This document shows, one piece after another, positions 1 to 8,046 of a stretch of 53,109 nt of DNA (positions within the stretch are counted from its first letter, which is position 1; every line of letters starts with the position of its first letter). Source of the stretch: a virus. The DNA lies in IMG/VR virus record IMGVR_UViG_3300037421_000066, positions 1 to 53,109 of that record, one strand, 5' to 3'. Made by a program: the position numbers and the translations under genes. Below the pieces are notes generated by a model, which worked only from the letters and a program-made list of their open reading frames with translations, was not told where the DNA came from and did not search any database.

Positions 1-127
1 CGCCTCTCTGCCGGCACGAGCATCCGCCCGCGCGCCGAGGCCGAACGGCGCTGGCAGGTCGATACCCCCGAGCAGTGTGTTTGCGAGCGAAAGACTCATG
101 CTGGGCTTCGCCCTTTGCAAAAAAAAA
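1..127. repeat. Terminal direct repeat, left copy
   Basis: Identical to 52983-53109, base for base, ending in a run of nine A. The length of exactly 127 matches the largest k-mer commonly used by SPAdes-type assemblers, so this is most simply the overlap left when a circular genome is written as a line. It is not a natural T7-like terminal repeat unless read depth shows doubling here. Confidence 0.95.
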
Positions 128-373
128 CGGAAAGCGGAATGTGGCTTCGCCTCTCAGGCTGGGGTTGAGCGGTCGGAGAACTTTGGCGCTTGCGGCTGCT
201 GATCGGCCTACGGCTCTCAAGCTGGGCTTGGTATGCTGGCTCCCGCGCGCGAAGCGTTGGCGGAAATTTTGAAAGTTTTCGGGCTTGCTTCTTGGGATGC
301 GTTGTGGGAGAGTTGATGCGATGGCAGTGCGTTGCTCAAATGCGGTATACTTCCGAAGCAAGGAGGGCAAACC
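128..373. other. Intergenic region before the rightward genes
   Basis: No convincing gene is seen between the end of the terminal repeat and the lipoprotein at 374. The short open frames here lack ribosome-binding sites and have no recognisable composition. The last 30 bases hold a possible -10 box and a strong Shine-Dalgarno sequence for the gene at 374. Confidence 0.6.
346..367 (+). promoter_or_regulatory. Possible -10 box and strong RBS for the first rightward gene
   Basis: TATACT at 346-351 resembles a sigma70 -10 box but no good -35 lies 17-18 bases upstream. AAGGAGGG at 360-367 is a strong Shine-Dalgarno sequence six bases before the ATG at 374. This may be the start of rightward late transcription; the promoter part is tentative. 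Confidence 0.35.
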
Positions 374-526
374 ATGACGATGAGGACGCTCTTGATTGCG
401 ATGTGCGTGGCGCTCGATCTGCCGGGGTGCGCTGCGGCGGTCAAAGCCAGCGGCCCGCTTCCGCCGGTTGTGCCGGCTCACGCGAGGATATGCCCGCCCA
501 ACGTGCATAGCGGTCCTTGCCGCTGA
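374..526 (+). CDS. Small lipoprotein, possible outer-membrane spanin
   Basis: A 50-residue protein with a short basic start, a hydrophobic stretch and the lipobox LPGC near residue 19, followed by a proline-containing tail (PLPPVVP). The ATG at 374 is chosen for its strong Shine-Dalgarno sequence. Small proline-rich lipoproteins in phages are often Rz1-type outer-membrane spanins, which act in the last step of Gram-negative lysis. No adjacent Rz-type inner spanin is obvious, although the gene at 2270 has the right topology. The lipoprotein call is firm; the spanin role is a guess. Confidence 0.6.
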   Translation: MTMRTLLIAMCVALDLPGCAAAVKASGPLPPVVPAHARICPPNVHSGPCR

Positions 527-717
527 GCGCCGATTCTGACCGGGCGGAACTACTGTCGCGTTTGATCGAGACGCAGGCGTCGTATCGGCGGCTGGCTGGT
601 GCTCCGGCGATCGTCCGGTCTGAGATGCTCGAGTCGGCGTTCGAGGCGGTGCTGCTAGTTGGTCGCTTCAACCGGGCTCATCCCGAGTTGCGGATCACGC
701 CGCTACCGTGCTGCTGA
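517..717 (+). CDS. Hypothetical protein
   Basis: A 66-residue protein read from a TTG that overlaps the stop of the lipoprotein gene, suggesting coupled translation. It is predicted helical (residues about 6-50) with no transmembrane segment and no motif that I recognise. It belongs to a chain of overlapping small genes running from 374 to 1592. Confidence 0.5.
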   Translation: MPLSADSDRAELLSRLIETQASYRRLAGAPAIVRSEMLESAFEAVLLVGRFNRAHPELRITPLPCC

Positions 718-827
718 TGCGCGCTGGCGACGACCCGGAACTGTGGATTGCCAGCGTTTTGCTCGCTTCGATGCTGCTCGTGATTGTTGGGCTGGCGGTG
801 ACGTTTGCGATCGGCTTTCACCGGTGA
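717..827 (+). CDS. Single-pass membrane microprotein
   Basis: A 36-residue protein whose ATG overlaps the preceding TGA. Residues about 9-33 form one hydrophobic segment (LWIASVLLASMLLVIVGLAV), ending in a short basic tail. Too short for a confident role. It could be a lysis accessory or membrane-modifying peptide because of its neighbours. Confidence 0.5.
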   Translation: MRAGDDPELWIASVLLASMLLVIVGLAVTFAIGFHR

Positions 828-1015
828 GAGCCCGTGTCCCAGCGCCCGACGAGCCTTCAGAATGGGAGAAGGGGTTTTATGATTATCAGACACATATATA
901 TGCAGAGCACTTGTATACCTGGAAGCATAAAAACTGGTGCCGTCGGTTCGGGTGCTCCTGGAGGGATTGCCCTTACCTCGACAGGATTAAGGCGTTAGCG
1001 CGAGCGCCGGAATAG
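824..1015 (+). CDS. Hypothetical protein, Cys/Trp/Tyr-rich
   Basis: A 63-residue protein from a GTG overlapping the previous stop (GTGA). It is rich in aromatic residues (EKGFYDYQTHIYAEHLYTW) and has two cysteines spaced in RRFGCSWRDCPYL. No family recognised. Base composition is slightly more AT-rich than its neighbours around 880-935. Confidence 0.5.
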   Translation: MRARVPAPDEPSEWEKGFYDYQTHIYAEHLYTWKHKNWCRRFGCSWRDCPYLDRIKALARAPE

Positions 1016-1470
1016 TGGAATTGCATCACCGCCGCTTGATAGATGACCCAGCGTACCTTGCTGAATGCCGCAGCGAATGCCAAGCCCATGATTTTTCCAA
1101 GAATGTCGTCGTCGCCGGTAAACTAGTTCACGATACTGACCGCGAGTGTTGCCGGATTCAAGACTGGGAAACAACAAGGCGTTTGTTAAACCCGGAGCAA
1201 TTCCTGGATAGCACGCCTGATGAGTTTGGCAGATGGGCTAGGGCCTTGAAGGCCGGGAAAATTTCCCAGGAGGAGCACGACGCGCGCTTCTCCATGACGC
1301 GGGCAGAACGCGACGCCTGGTGGGATAAGCATCTGCCACCCCGTATTAGGCTGAGCGCGGCGCGGCACAACGCTCGACATCACGAAGGTGACCCGTTAAT
1401 CGAACACCCCGAGATTGCTCCTTGTACTATTTGTGACGCGCGTAGGCAACATGGAGCGCCCCGTATATGA
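1015..1470 (+). CDS. Hypothetical protein
   Basis: A 151-residue protein started by a GTG that shares a base with the upstream TAG. It has several cysteines (CRSECQAH, ECCRIQDW, CTICDAR) and a charged helical middle (GKISQEEHDARFSMTRAER). The C-terminal CTIC pair with nearby histidines could bind a metal. Function unknown. Confidence 0.5.
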   Translation: MELHHRRLIDDPAYLAECRSECQAHDFSKNVVVAGKLVHDTDRECCRIQDWETTRRLLNPEQFLDSTPDEFGRWARALKAGKISQEEHDARFSMTRAERDAWWDKHLPPRIRLSAARHNARHHEGDPLIEHPEIAPCTICDARRQHGAPRI

Positions 1471-1592
1471 GCGCCCGCCTTCGCTGTTTCTTCACGCATC
1501 GCCGCTGGAACGGCTGGGTGCGGGAGTTCTCGCCCTGGCACCTGGGCGGGCGCCGATGCCTGCTGTGTAACAACTTCTTACCTCGGCTATAA
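1467..1592 (+). CDS. Hypothetical microprotein
   Basis: A 41-residue basic protein whose ATG overlaps the preceding TGA. It contains four tryptophans or neighbouring aromatics and a CLLC pair near the C-terminus. No family recognised. It ends 20 bases before the next ATG. Confidence 0.4.
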   Translation: MSARLRCFFTHRRWNGWVREFSPWHLGGRRCLLCNNFLPRL

Positions 1593-1612
1593 GCCGTGAA
1601 AGGATGCTTCCT

Positions 1613-1828
1613 ATGTATGAAGCTAAGTCCACCGAAGCTCCGCTGCTTGACCGCGTTGCGAACCTTGAGGAGCAGTTAAGCTACACGAATAATACGCTCG
1701 CGCAAGTCACCGACGACTACAACCGGCGTGTTTCTCAACTTGAACATATCCTCGGAACTGACCGAATACCACAGGCTCCGCCAGCAAATTCGATAAGCGG
1801 CGTAAGAATTTCGGGGGCGTTCCGATGA
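1613..1828 (+). CDS. Hypothetical coiled-coil protein
   Basis: A 71-residue protein. The ATG at 1613 is preferred over the in-frame ATG at 1604 because AAAGGA lies eight bases before it. Residues about 8-48 form a charged heptad-like helix (LLDRVANLEEQLSYTNNTLA). Likely an oligomeric small protein; role unknown. Confidence 0.5.
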   Translation: MYEAKSTEAPLLDRVANLEEQLSYTNNTLAQVTDDYNRRVSQLEHILGTDRIPQAPPANSISGVRISGAFR

Positions 1829-2214
1829 CCCGAGAAGTGATCGACCCCGCCGAGCTTCGCGCGTTGAAACGACTTCGCCGCGAGGGCTACGCCAAAATGC
1901 CGAACGAGGGAACGCTGCGCGCGGCGACCGAGTATGAGCGCACGCGGATGGGGTCCTACCAGCAAGAGAAGCAAGTCCGCGATAGCGGCCTGGCGCAAAA
2001 GGCGCAGTTTGCGCTTGGGGTCATCTCGCAGAACGTGCCGGCCGAACGGCGCGACACCGAGCTGGAAACCAAAGCCAAGCAGGTGCTAAACGCCATCTTC
2101 GATGAGGTGCTGACGGAGATCGCCAACCCGCCGAAGCCGCCGAGTGAAGCGCCGCCGCAAGAGCCCGAGGAGTTCGAGGAGTTCGCCCTTGACGGCGCCG
2201 AGGCGGTTGTCTAA
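1825..2214 (+). CDS. Hypothetical protein with acidic, proline-rich tail
   Basis: A 129-residue protein overlapping the previous gene by four bases (ATGA). The N-terminal half is charged and helical. The C-terminus is PPKPPSEAPPQ followed by a very acidic run (EEFEEFALDGAEAVV). Placed just upstream of the packaging genes; function not recognised. Confidence 0.5.
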   Translation: MTREVIDPAELRALKRLRREGYAKMPNEGTLRAATEYERTRMGSYQQEKQVRDSGLAQKAQFALGVISQNVPAERRDTELETKAKQVLNAIFDEVLTEIANPPKPPSEAPPQEPEEFEEFALDGAEAVV

Positions 2215-2269
2215 CCAGGAATCTCCTGCCGCTTTCACCGAATCACCGCGCTCGTAGGAGGGCCGCCGC

Positions 2270-2692
2270 TTGCCCGTCATTTTCAATGTAGCCGCCGCGA
2301 TTGGCCTGATGTTCTTCTTCCTGGTCGCCGTGGCGATGGTCGGCGGAGCGCTTTGGATCTTTGCTCACGCCTTCCGCGAGCTTCAGTTCGCACGCCTGGC
2401 GGCGCTCAACGCCGATGCTTCACGGGAAACATTGCGCGCGAGCAGCGAGGCGGTTGACGAACTGGCCGGACACCGCGAGCGACTGAGCCGCGAGAGCGGC
2501 GGGCTTCCGAGCGATGCGGAACTTCGCCGCGCGGCATTCGAGCAGACGGCGGCGGAACTTGGTTTAGAGGACGCCACGCTGCCCGAGCAATATACAGATG
2601 TAGAACAGAACGCCATGCGCCTGAGCCCCAACGGCGAGGCGGACATTCCTCCGGATTCGCTTTATGACATCGCTGCCGAACGCGAACGGTAG
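2270..2692 (+). CDS. Membrane protein with N-terminal helix and coiled coil
   Basis: A 140-residue protein from a TTG eight bases after AGGAGGG. Residues about 5-32 are a transmembrane segment (VAAAIGLMFFFLVAVAMVGG), followed by a long charged helical region (AALNADASRETLRASSEAVD). This topology is that of Rz-type inner-membrane spanins, but the gene is distant from the endolysin cassette, so the assignment is open. Confidence 0.5.
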   Translation: MPVIFNVAAAIGLMFFFLVAVAMVGGALWIFAHAFRELQFARLAALNADASRETLRASSEAVDELAGHRERLSRESGGLPSDAELRRAAFEQTAAELGLEDATLPEQYTDVEQNAMRLSPNGEADIPPDSLYDIAAERER

Positions 2693-3383
2693 GGTCAGGC
2701 CGGGTGGTCATAAGAAGAAGCGCGGTCTCTCAACTGTGGCCCCAGATGACTTTCCGGGCGCACTTCACTACGAACGAGGCTTGCGCCCTAGCAGAAGAGA
2801 CAAAATCAAGGCGGCCGTCGAGGAGAACGCCAAGCTGAGAGCAGCGATGGAAACGCCGATGGACCGCGAGCAGTGGGCAAAGCACACGCCGCAAGAACTA
2901 CGCGACCAATTCGCCGCCTCGGCCCTTATCGCCGCGGAGCTTCACCCGCACCGTGCGCTCCGTCGCCTAGGATTCTTTATCGAGGACGCCGCCGAGCGCG
3001 AGGCGCTGATAGAGGAGATTTTTGAAACGCCCGGCGTGCAGTCCATCCTCTCAGACGACGCCAAGGCGTTCGCCGGCAAGAAGTCGGTGGTCATGCAGCG
3101 GCTCTATCAGATCGTTCGCACGGAAGCCCCCGACCTGGCCGTGCGGGCCGCCGGGCAACTCTCAAAGATGATCGACGGCTGGCAAGACGGCGAGAAGAAC
3201 AAAAACGCCGGGCAGACGTTGAACTTCTTGATGCAAATGGGGACACCGGCGGGCGTTGCGTCGGTGCGGAATGTTACCGGCGCGGTCGCCGAACTGCCGC
3301 CTGGCGAGGAGATAATCGACGCCGAGGCGTTCTTCGTTGACCGTAGCGAGGAGGTCGTAGCCGTGGTGGACGACCCGAAGTGA
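2664..3383 (+). CDS. Putative terminase small subunit
   Basis: A 239-residue protein overlapping its upstream neighbour by 29 bases. It has a basic N-terminus with GGHKKKRG and a largely helical middle (residues about 45-190). The acidic tail is hydrophobic-ended. Position some 1.1 kb before the large terminase and size fit a DNA-recognising small terminase subunit, which would bind the packaging site and hand DNA to TerL. No diagnostic motif is visible, so this is mainly by synteny. Confidence 0.4.
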   Translation: MTSLPNANGRVRPGGHKKKRGLSTVAPDDFPGALHYERGLRPSRRDKIKAAVEENAKLRAAMETPMDREQWAKHTPQELRDQFAASALIAAELHPHRALRRLGFFIEDAAEREALIEEIFETPGVQSILSDDAKAFAGKKSVVMQRLYQIVRTEAPDLAVRAAGQLSKMIDGWQDGEKNKNAGQTLNFLMQMGTPAGVASVRNVTGAVAELPPGEEIIDAEAFFVDRSEEVVAVVDDPK

Positions 3384-3646
3384 AGCCGCACATTGCCATT
3401 AGTGAATCCGAAGGCCAGACCTTCTACGAGCGATACTTGCGGCCAATTCTTGAGTCTGACCCTGTTTGGCCCCAAATATCCGAAGAACTCAACACCTTTG
3501 CTGAAAATGCCTATACCGGAGGCCTGAAGGGATATACCAGAGAGGAGACTCTCTATCGGTTCAAAGATAGTGTGGAAGCGAAATACGCGCAGCTGCGAAC
3601 CGCCGCGATGTTCGACTTTCCACCGATGGTACCGAGCGGCGAATGA
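3380..3646 (+). CDS. Hypothetical protein
   Basis: An 88-residue protein from a GTG overlapping the previous stop. It is acidic and probably helical (FYERYLRPILESDPVWPQIS). No family recognised. It lies between the putative small terminase and a LuxR-type HTH gene, with four-base overlaps on both sides. Confidence 0.5.
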   Translation: MKPHIAISESEGQTFYERYLRPILESDPVWPQISEELNTFAENAYTGGLKGYTREETLYRFKDSVEAKYAQLRTAAMFDFPPMVPSGE

Positions 3647-4086
3647 GTTGCGTAGCTGCGGTTTACCGCGACAAGCCAACCGCCCGCGATGCTCAGCATC
3701 GGATCTCGCGCCGCTATCACTTCTCAACCAGCATCCGCTTCTGCGAAGAACACGACGGATACCATACCATCGCCAACCTTGGCAGGATGAAGCTCCCCAA
3801 ACGTGCGCTAGAAACGATGGAACTTCTCGGCCAAGGCTTCAACCAAAACGAGATTTGCAAGATTATGGAAGCTCCCCGCTCGACCGTCGAGTGGTATCTG
3901 AGGTGTCTCAAGGACGGATTCGGCGCGAACTCAAATGAACACCTCATGGTCCTTGCGATAGGGACCGGCGCACTCAACGTCACGAACTTTTTGCCCGGCT
4001 TTATAGAAGATGGAGCGAACGACTATGCCCGATCGAACGGTGAGCGAACGAGAGTTGAGGGAGTCAGCGCGGCTAGTAGCGTCTGA
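3643..4086 (+). CDS. LuxR/GerE-type helix-turn-helix protein
   Basis: A 147-residue protein. Residues about 48-105 match the GerE (LuxR C-terminal) HTH pattern: LPKRALETMELLGQGFNQNE, then ICKIMEAPRSTVEWYLRCL and NSNEHLMVLAIG. This is the usual four-helix DNA-binding fold, with the recognition helix near STVEWYLR. There is no receiver or autoinducer domain; the N-terminus (YRDKPTARDAQHRISRRYHF) is short and basic. It may regulate late genes or help DNA recognition by the packaging machinery. The HTH is fairly clear; the role is inferred. Confidence 0.65.
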   Translation: MSCVAAVYRDKPTARDAQHRISRRYHFSTSIRFCEEHDGYHTIANLGRMKLPKRALETMELLGQGFNQNEICKIMEAPRSTVEWYLRCLKDGFGANSNEHLMVLAIGTGALNVTNFLPGFIEDGANDYARSNGERTRVEGVSAASSV

Positions 4087-4201
4087 CCTGCTAGAGAAAA
4101 TACACGAGGCGATAGCCAACCCCGCGCCGAGCCCCGAGAAGCTCGAAGCGTATGCGAACCTGCTGTCGGCGCTCGACGGCTGCGCGGCGGAACCGGGATG
4201 A
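4025..4201 (+). CDS. Hypothetical helical protein
   Basis: A 58-residue protein from the ATG at 4025, nine bases after GGAG, overlapping the end of the HTH gene by 62 bases in another frame. The sequence is almost wholly helical (ELRESARLVASDLLEKIHEA). Function unknown. Confidence 0.45.
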   Translation: MPDRTVSERELRESARLVASDLLEKIHEAIANPAPSPEKLEAYANLLSALDGCAAEPG

Positions 4202-4335
4202 TCGAACTCTATGAGTTCTGGCCCGCAAAAACATTGGTGGCTTGGGGCAAGCTGGCAGTTTGCTGCCCGTACTTTACAAAAGATGGCGATGTTTACACCG
4301 TTCGGTTTTTTGACGCTATGCTTGGGCTGAACTAA
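4198..4335 (+). CDS. Hypothetical microprotein
   Basis: A 45-residue protein starting within the previous stop (ATGA). It contains AVCCPYF and an aromatic, hydrophobic composition, without a clear membrane helix. Its TAA overlaps an ATG at 4335 that is probably the original start of the terminase gene. Confidence 0.45.
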   Translation: MIELYEFWPAKTLVAWGKLAVCCPYFTKDGDVYTVRFFDAMLGLN

Positions 4336-4471
4336 TGATTAGCGCGCCCCGAAGTTAGCGCCAACCAGCGATGCCGAGTGGAAGGCGCGGCTAGAACGCT
4401 TCCGTAGCGATCAACGCTATCGGATAGAGTCGCTGTACTTTATCCGAACGCAGGCTCGTAAGACTATCCGC

Positions 4472-6355
4472 TTGCGCTTCAACGAGGCGCAAGTCAAGTT
4501 GTATGAGTGCCATCAGTGGTTCCGCGAACGTCGGATGCCAGTGAGAATCATTATCTGCAAAGCGCGCCGAGCGGGTCTTTCAACCGGCGTCGAGTCGCTC
4601 ATGTTCGACGACACGACGATGCACGCGCATACCGACTCGCTCATCGTTTCGCACCAACTTAATCCGTCCGAGAACGTGCTTGGTATGTGCAAAGTCTTTT
4701 GGGACCATATGCCACAGAAGCTGCGCTTCAAACTCTCGACGGGCGACGAGATCGTTAACGTGCGCCCGCCGATGCACCCCAAGTATTCCGGCGAATTGCC
4801 AAGCGATAAAATCGAGTTTGCGCCGCCGCTTTCGTCGCGCATTTTCATCGCTACGTCGAAGTCGGTTGACGCCTATCGTTCGTTCGCGTTCCAGAATCTT
4901 CACGCCACCGAAGTTGCGTATTACGCCGACGCGGGCAACCTGTTCACCGCCCTCATTGCTACCGTGCCGCTTGAGCCCGAAACGGCGATTTACATGGAGT
5001 CAACGCCCAACGGCATGGGAGGAGTGGGCGAGTGGTTCTTCGAGCATTGCTATGATGCAGAGCTAAACGGCGCCGAGCCCGACTACGGCGAGTCGCGCCT
5101 CGTCTTTATCCCGTGGCATGAGCTTGTCAAGTCGTTCACGCGCCCGTTCGACTCAATGGAGAACCGCGCGCGGTTCGAGCGAAGCCTAGACGAGCACGAG
5201 AAAGACTTACTCAAGCAGTTTCCGCATATCACGCTGGAGCAACTAAACTGGCGTCGAGCGCGTATCTCGCAGCCCGACTTTGCCAAGGATGAGGAGAAGT
5301 TCTACCAGGAATACCCCGAGTCGCTAACCACCGCGTTTCTTGCCAGCGGCTCGATGGTGTTCTCGCGCCAAGCGATGCAGAGGCTGTCGCTCAACACGAA
5401 GCCGCCGTTATGGGAGGGCGACATCTACTGGGGCGAGTCCGACGCGCAAAACGTCTACGACTCGACGTACAACACCGTTCGTCGCCCGAAGTTCCTCTCA
5501 CCCGGTAAGGCCGAGTCGCAAGGCTTCAGTTCGCACACCATTAACAAGACGATGGATAACCTCAAGGTGTGGCGCTGGCCCAACAAGGGCGAAACGATCG
5601 TCATTGGCGCGGACATCGCTCGCGGAAATCCCCGAAGCAAAGACGCCGACTACTCGGCTATCTGCGTGCTGGTCCTCAACGAACTCGAGCGCGACGAGTT
5701 GATTATGACCTGGCGCGGGCGCATCAACACCATCTCCTTCGGGGACGTGCTGGCGGCGCTCGCGTGGGCTATCCGCTACAACGTCGGGGACAAGATACGC
5801 GCACCGATCCTCGCGCCGGAGTGGACCGGGCCAGGCACGGCGACGTGCACCTATATTGACGAGCGGCGGCTTTACCCGCTGTGGCACTACCGAATGCCGG
5901 GCGTGCAGGGCTTCCCGGCGAGTAAGCACGTCGGCTGGGAAAGCAACGGCAAAACCAAGCCGTTCGCCGTTTCCGCAATGGTGCAGTCGGTAGAAAATAA
6001 GCAGGTTGAAATCTTCTCGAAAGAGCTCGTTCAGGAGATGGCCGCCTATCGTCAGCAGGGGGCGATGGCCGACGAGGCGAGTTACGGCGGCGTCGGGGCG
6101 CACGACGACCTTGTTTCCGCCTTTCAGATTGCCAACGCTATCTGTCGTTTCGAGGCGCGGATTAACCCGCACGAGAGCGATGAAACCTCCGTGGTGAACC
6201 TCGACGCTCCGCCGATTGGCGACTCGGGCGGGATGCGCGTCGAGCCGTTTGACGAGTTCGAGGCGATGGCTGGCCTGCCGCAAGGTGAACGGCTCATCGA
6301 GGACGCGGCCGATGCGTTCAACGAGCTAGACTTCAGCGAGCGCGGCTATTACTAG
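4472..6355 (+). CDS. terL: Terminase large subunit
   Basis: A 627-residue packaging motor, ATPase plus nuclease, read from the TTG at 4472. A Walker A-like KARRAGLST lies at residues 30-38 after RIIIC; the Walker B-like region is NLHATEVAYY. The RNaseH-like nuclease acidic residues appear in IGADIARG (about 380), LAPEWTGPG (about 447) and GAHDDLVSA (about 542). The same frame stays open from 4343 and encodes plausible terminase N-terminal sequence (DAEWKARLERF, FIRTQARKTIRLRFNEAQ) but has no usual start codon there. The TAATG-overlapping ATG at 4335 is one frame off. The true N-terminus may need one more base or a recoding event. Confidence 0.92.
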   Translation: MRFNEAQVKLYECHQWFRERRMPVRIIICKARRAGLSTGVESLMFDDTTMHAHTDSLIVSHQLNPSENVLGMCKVFWDHMPQKLRFKLSTGDEIVNVRPPMHPKYSGELPSDKIEFAPPLSSRIFIATSKSVDAYRSFAFQNLHATEVAYYADAGNLFTALIATVPLEPETAIYMESTPNGMGGVGEWFFEHCYDAELNGAEPDYGESRLVFIPWHELVKSFTRPFDSMENRARFERSLDEHEKDLLKQFPHITLEQLNWRRARISQPDFAKDEEKFYQEYPESLTTAFLASGSMVFSRQAMQRLSLNTKPPLWEGDIYWGESDAQNVYDSTYNTVRRPKFLSPGKAESQGFSSHTINKTMDNLKVWRWPNKGETIVIGADIARGNPRSKDADYSAICVLVLNELERDELIMTWRGRINTISFGDVLAALAWAIRYNVGDKIRAPILAPEWTGPGTATCTYIDERRLYPLWHYRMPGVQGFPASKHVGWESNGKTKPFAVSAMVQSVENKQVEIFSKELVQEMAAYRQQGAMADEASYGGVGAHDDLVSAFQIANAICRFEARINPHESDETSVVNLDAPPIGDSGGMRVEPFDEFEAMAGLPQGERLIEDAADAFNELDFSERGYY

Positions 6356-6363
6356 GGTCCAGC

Positions 6364-6382
6364 GGTCCTAAGTGTTCCAGAG
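6364..6382 (+). repeat. 19-bp intergenic motif, copy 1
   Basis: GGTCCTAAGTGTTCCAGAG starts nine bases after the terminase stop. Identical to the copy at 24002-24020 and one base different from 11399-11417. All three lie on the + strand, just after a stop codon in the late region. There is no clear hairpin. It may be a late promoter element, RNA-processing site or protein-binding site. Confidence 0.8.
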
Positions 6383-6417
6383 TCGTGCGTGCGGGCGACG
6401 GTTTGGAGGATACATGC

Positions 6418-6801
6418 ATGAACGGGGAGGCCTGGGTGGTCCGCTTCTGCATTTCATGCGGAGAGCAAACCCATGATTATCCAAGCGCCAAGAGCCCCGA
6501 GTGCTTCTCCTGTGGCAACGCTAAGAACCCGTACGCGCAGAAGAATATCCGCTTTAGTGTTGACGCCGCCGGCGAGGATTCCACCAACCCGGCACGCATC
6601 GCTGACGGCACGGCGGGTTACAACTTGGCGCTCCCGGACGTTCCCGGCGAGGTCATCGGCAAGGACGCCTACGGAATGACCAAGCGGCGGATGCGTCCGG
6701 TTCTCAATTCGGAGATCGCTTCGACTCGCCAGCTTCGCGAGATGGGCAAGCGCGCAGGTCTTACAATGTTGGAAGCACCCAAGCGCGCAGTAGGGCGCTA
6801 G
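6418..6801 (+). CDS. Zinc-ribbon-like protein
   Basis: A 127-residue protein from the second of two ATGs, chosen for GGAGG eight bases before. The N-terminus has CISCGEQTH then CFSCGNAKN, a four-cysteine zinc-binding pattern (residues about 12-36). The rest is soluble and of unknown fold. It follows the 19-bp motif directly, and precedes a secreted protein gene by eight bases. Confidence 0.6.
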   Translation: MNGEAWVVRFCISCGEQTHDYPSAKSPECFSCGNAKNPYAQKNIRFSVDAAGEDSTNPARIADGTAGYNLALPDVPGEVIGKDAYGMTKRRMRPVLNSEIASTRQLREMGKRAGLTMLEAPKRAVGR

Positions 6802-6809
6802 AGGAGTCT

Positions 6810-7694
6810 ATGAAGAAAGCAATCATCGGTATTCTTGCGGTTCTGGCGATTCTAATTTCCAATGCTCCGGGCATTCGCCTGGCGGCCGCTCCTGCGAGCG
6901 TTGCTTCCATCACGTTCGCGTTGAACAACGGGGCGTGCAGCAGCACCATGACGCTCCCGACTACTGCGGCGCAAGTTGAGGCAGACGTTTACGGGCCTCC
7001 TGGTCCTGGAACAGCAACGGTCCAGTACCAAACCGCCGCTGGAGGGGCCTGGGCGGCAATGCCTGGCCCGACCATTAACGGCGAAGGTGACTACATTTAC
7101 ACTGTGCCGACAGGTGCGTTGACCACGCGCATCTGCGTATCGAATACCGTCAACCCGAACATGAACGGGCAGCTTATGGCTGGCCTCGCGCTGCCGGCTG
7201 GGAATATCTATCTCGGCTGGGCTTCGCCGTCGCCGGGGCCTTTGGCTTCGGTCGCAACGGGAGCGACGGCCTACGTCTATCAGACGTTGCAGAGCTTTCC
7301 CGTTCAGTGCTATAGCTTCTCGCCGACTGGGCAATGCCTGGTCATTTTCAATGGTGACGTGGCGCTCGCCGCCGCGACTCCCATAACGGGAGAGTTCTTG
7401 GCGGCCTGCGTGGCGGTATCGAGTACGCCATCTCCGCTGCCGACTTCAGTTCAATGGACGAACCCTTCGTCTACGACCGCTCCGTGCGCGTCGTCAGCTC
7501 CGACGAACGCGCTTGCCGGGAGTCAGCAGTTCGGCCAGTCGGCGACCAGCACCGATGCGCTTACATCGTATGTGCATTGGTCCGGGACGATGCCTTCGGG
7601 CCAGGCGATCACGCTACTGTTCCAGGTCGAGGGCAGCACTACGTCAACGCAGACCGCGCAGGGCTCCGGCTCGGCCCTGGTGATACCGTTCTAG
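6810..7694 (+). CDS. Sec-secreted protein of unknown function
   Basis: A 294-residue protein with a classical signal peptide (MKKAIIGILAVLAILISNAP) and a probable cut after AAA near residue 29. The rest is beta-rich with many Thr, Ser, Ala, Pro and Gly and about eight scattered cysteines, typical of extracellular proteins. GAGGAG precedes the ATG. It sits between terminase and portal, a strange place for an exported protein. It could be displayed on the infected cell, or be a virion protein whose N-terminal helix has another use. No enzymatic motif seen. Confidence 0.6.
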   Translation: MKKAIIGILAVLAILISNAPGIRLAAAPASVASITFALNNGACSSTMTLPTTAAQVEADVYGPPGPGTATVQYQTAAGGAWAAMPGPTINGEGDYIYTVPTGALTTRICVSNTVNPNMNGQLMAGLALPAGNIYLGWASPSPGPLASVATGATAYVYQTLQSFPVQCYSFSPTGQCLVIFNGDVALAAATPITGEFLAACVAVSSTPSPLPTSVQWTNPSSTTAPCASSAPTNALAGSQQFGQSATSTDALTSYVHWSGTMPSGQAITLLFQVEGSTTSTQTAQGSGSALVIPF

Positions 7695-7695
7695 C

Positions 7696-8043
7696 ATGGG
7701 ATACTTGAATGCGCTCCAATCTGCCGCCGCGCCGATGGGCTCGCCGCCGCCGACGCCTGCGCCGAACGTCGGGACGCCTCCGCCGCTTCCCAGCACCGAG
7801 CCGCCGCCGTATGATGCGGCGCAGGACCCTGCGTGGCGCGGGATTCTTGACCCGCAAAATCATGCGATGCGGACGTTTCTAAATGAGCTGTCACCCGAGC
7901 ATCGGCAAATGTTGCTCCAGGAGATTTTGCGGCACAAGGCGCAAGCGCACCGCCCAAATCCGATTCCGCCACAGGCAGGGCCGATGCCAGTCATGGGTGC
8001 TCCGCCCATTCCCGCAGGCGCATCTCCGCTCGGACCTCCGTAA
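7696..8043 (+). CDS. Proline-rich small protein (MGYL type)
   Basis: A 115-residue protein beginning MGYLNALQ, with long proline-rich linkers (PPPTPAPNVGTPPPLP) around a short helical core (FLNELSPEHRQMLLQEILRH). It resembles the product at 11017 in its first residues and composition. Both flank the portal gene. Likely a minor virion or assembly factor; function unknown. Confidence 0.55.
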   Translation: MGYLNALQSAAAPMGSPPPTPAPNVGTPPPLPSTEPPPYDAAQDPAWRGILDPQNHAMRTFLNELSPEHRQMLLQEILRHKAQAHRPNPIPPQAGPMPVMGAPPIPAGASPLGPP

Positions 8044-8046
8044 CCC

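Noticed and set aside
105-127. Run of nine A after GGGCTTCGCCC as a terminator
   Set aside because: For a + strand terminator the run should be T, and on the minus strand it precedes the small stem, so it does not fit.
1-127. Natural T7-like terminal repeat
   Set aside because: Exactly 127 bases is the assembler k-mer size, and nothing at its borders suggests a packaging cut.
75-510. Two short + strand open frames near the left end
   Set aside because: No ribosome-binding site, and one overlaps the clearly supported lipoprotein gene in another frame.
5498-6283. 261-residue minus-strand open frame within the terminase gene
   Set aside because: Antisense shadow of a well-supported gene, with no promoter or ribosome-binding site.
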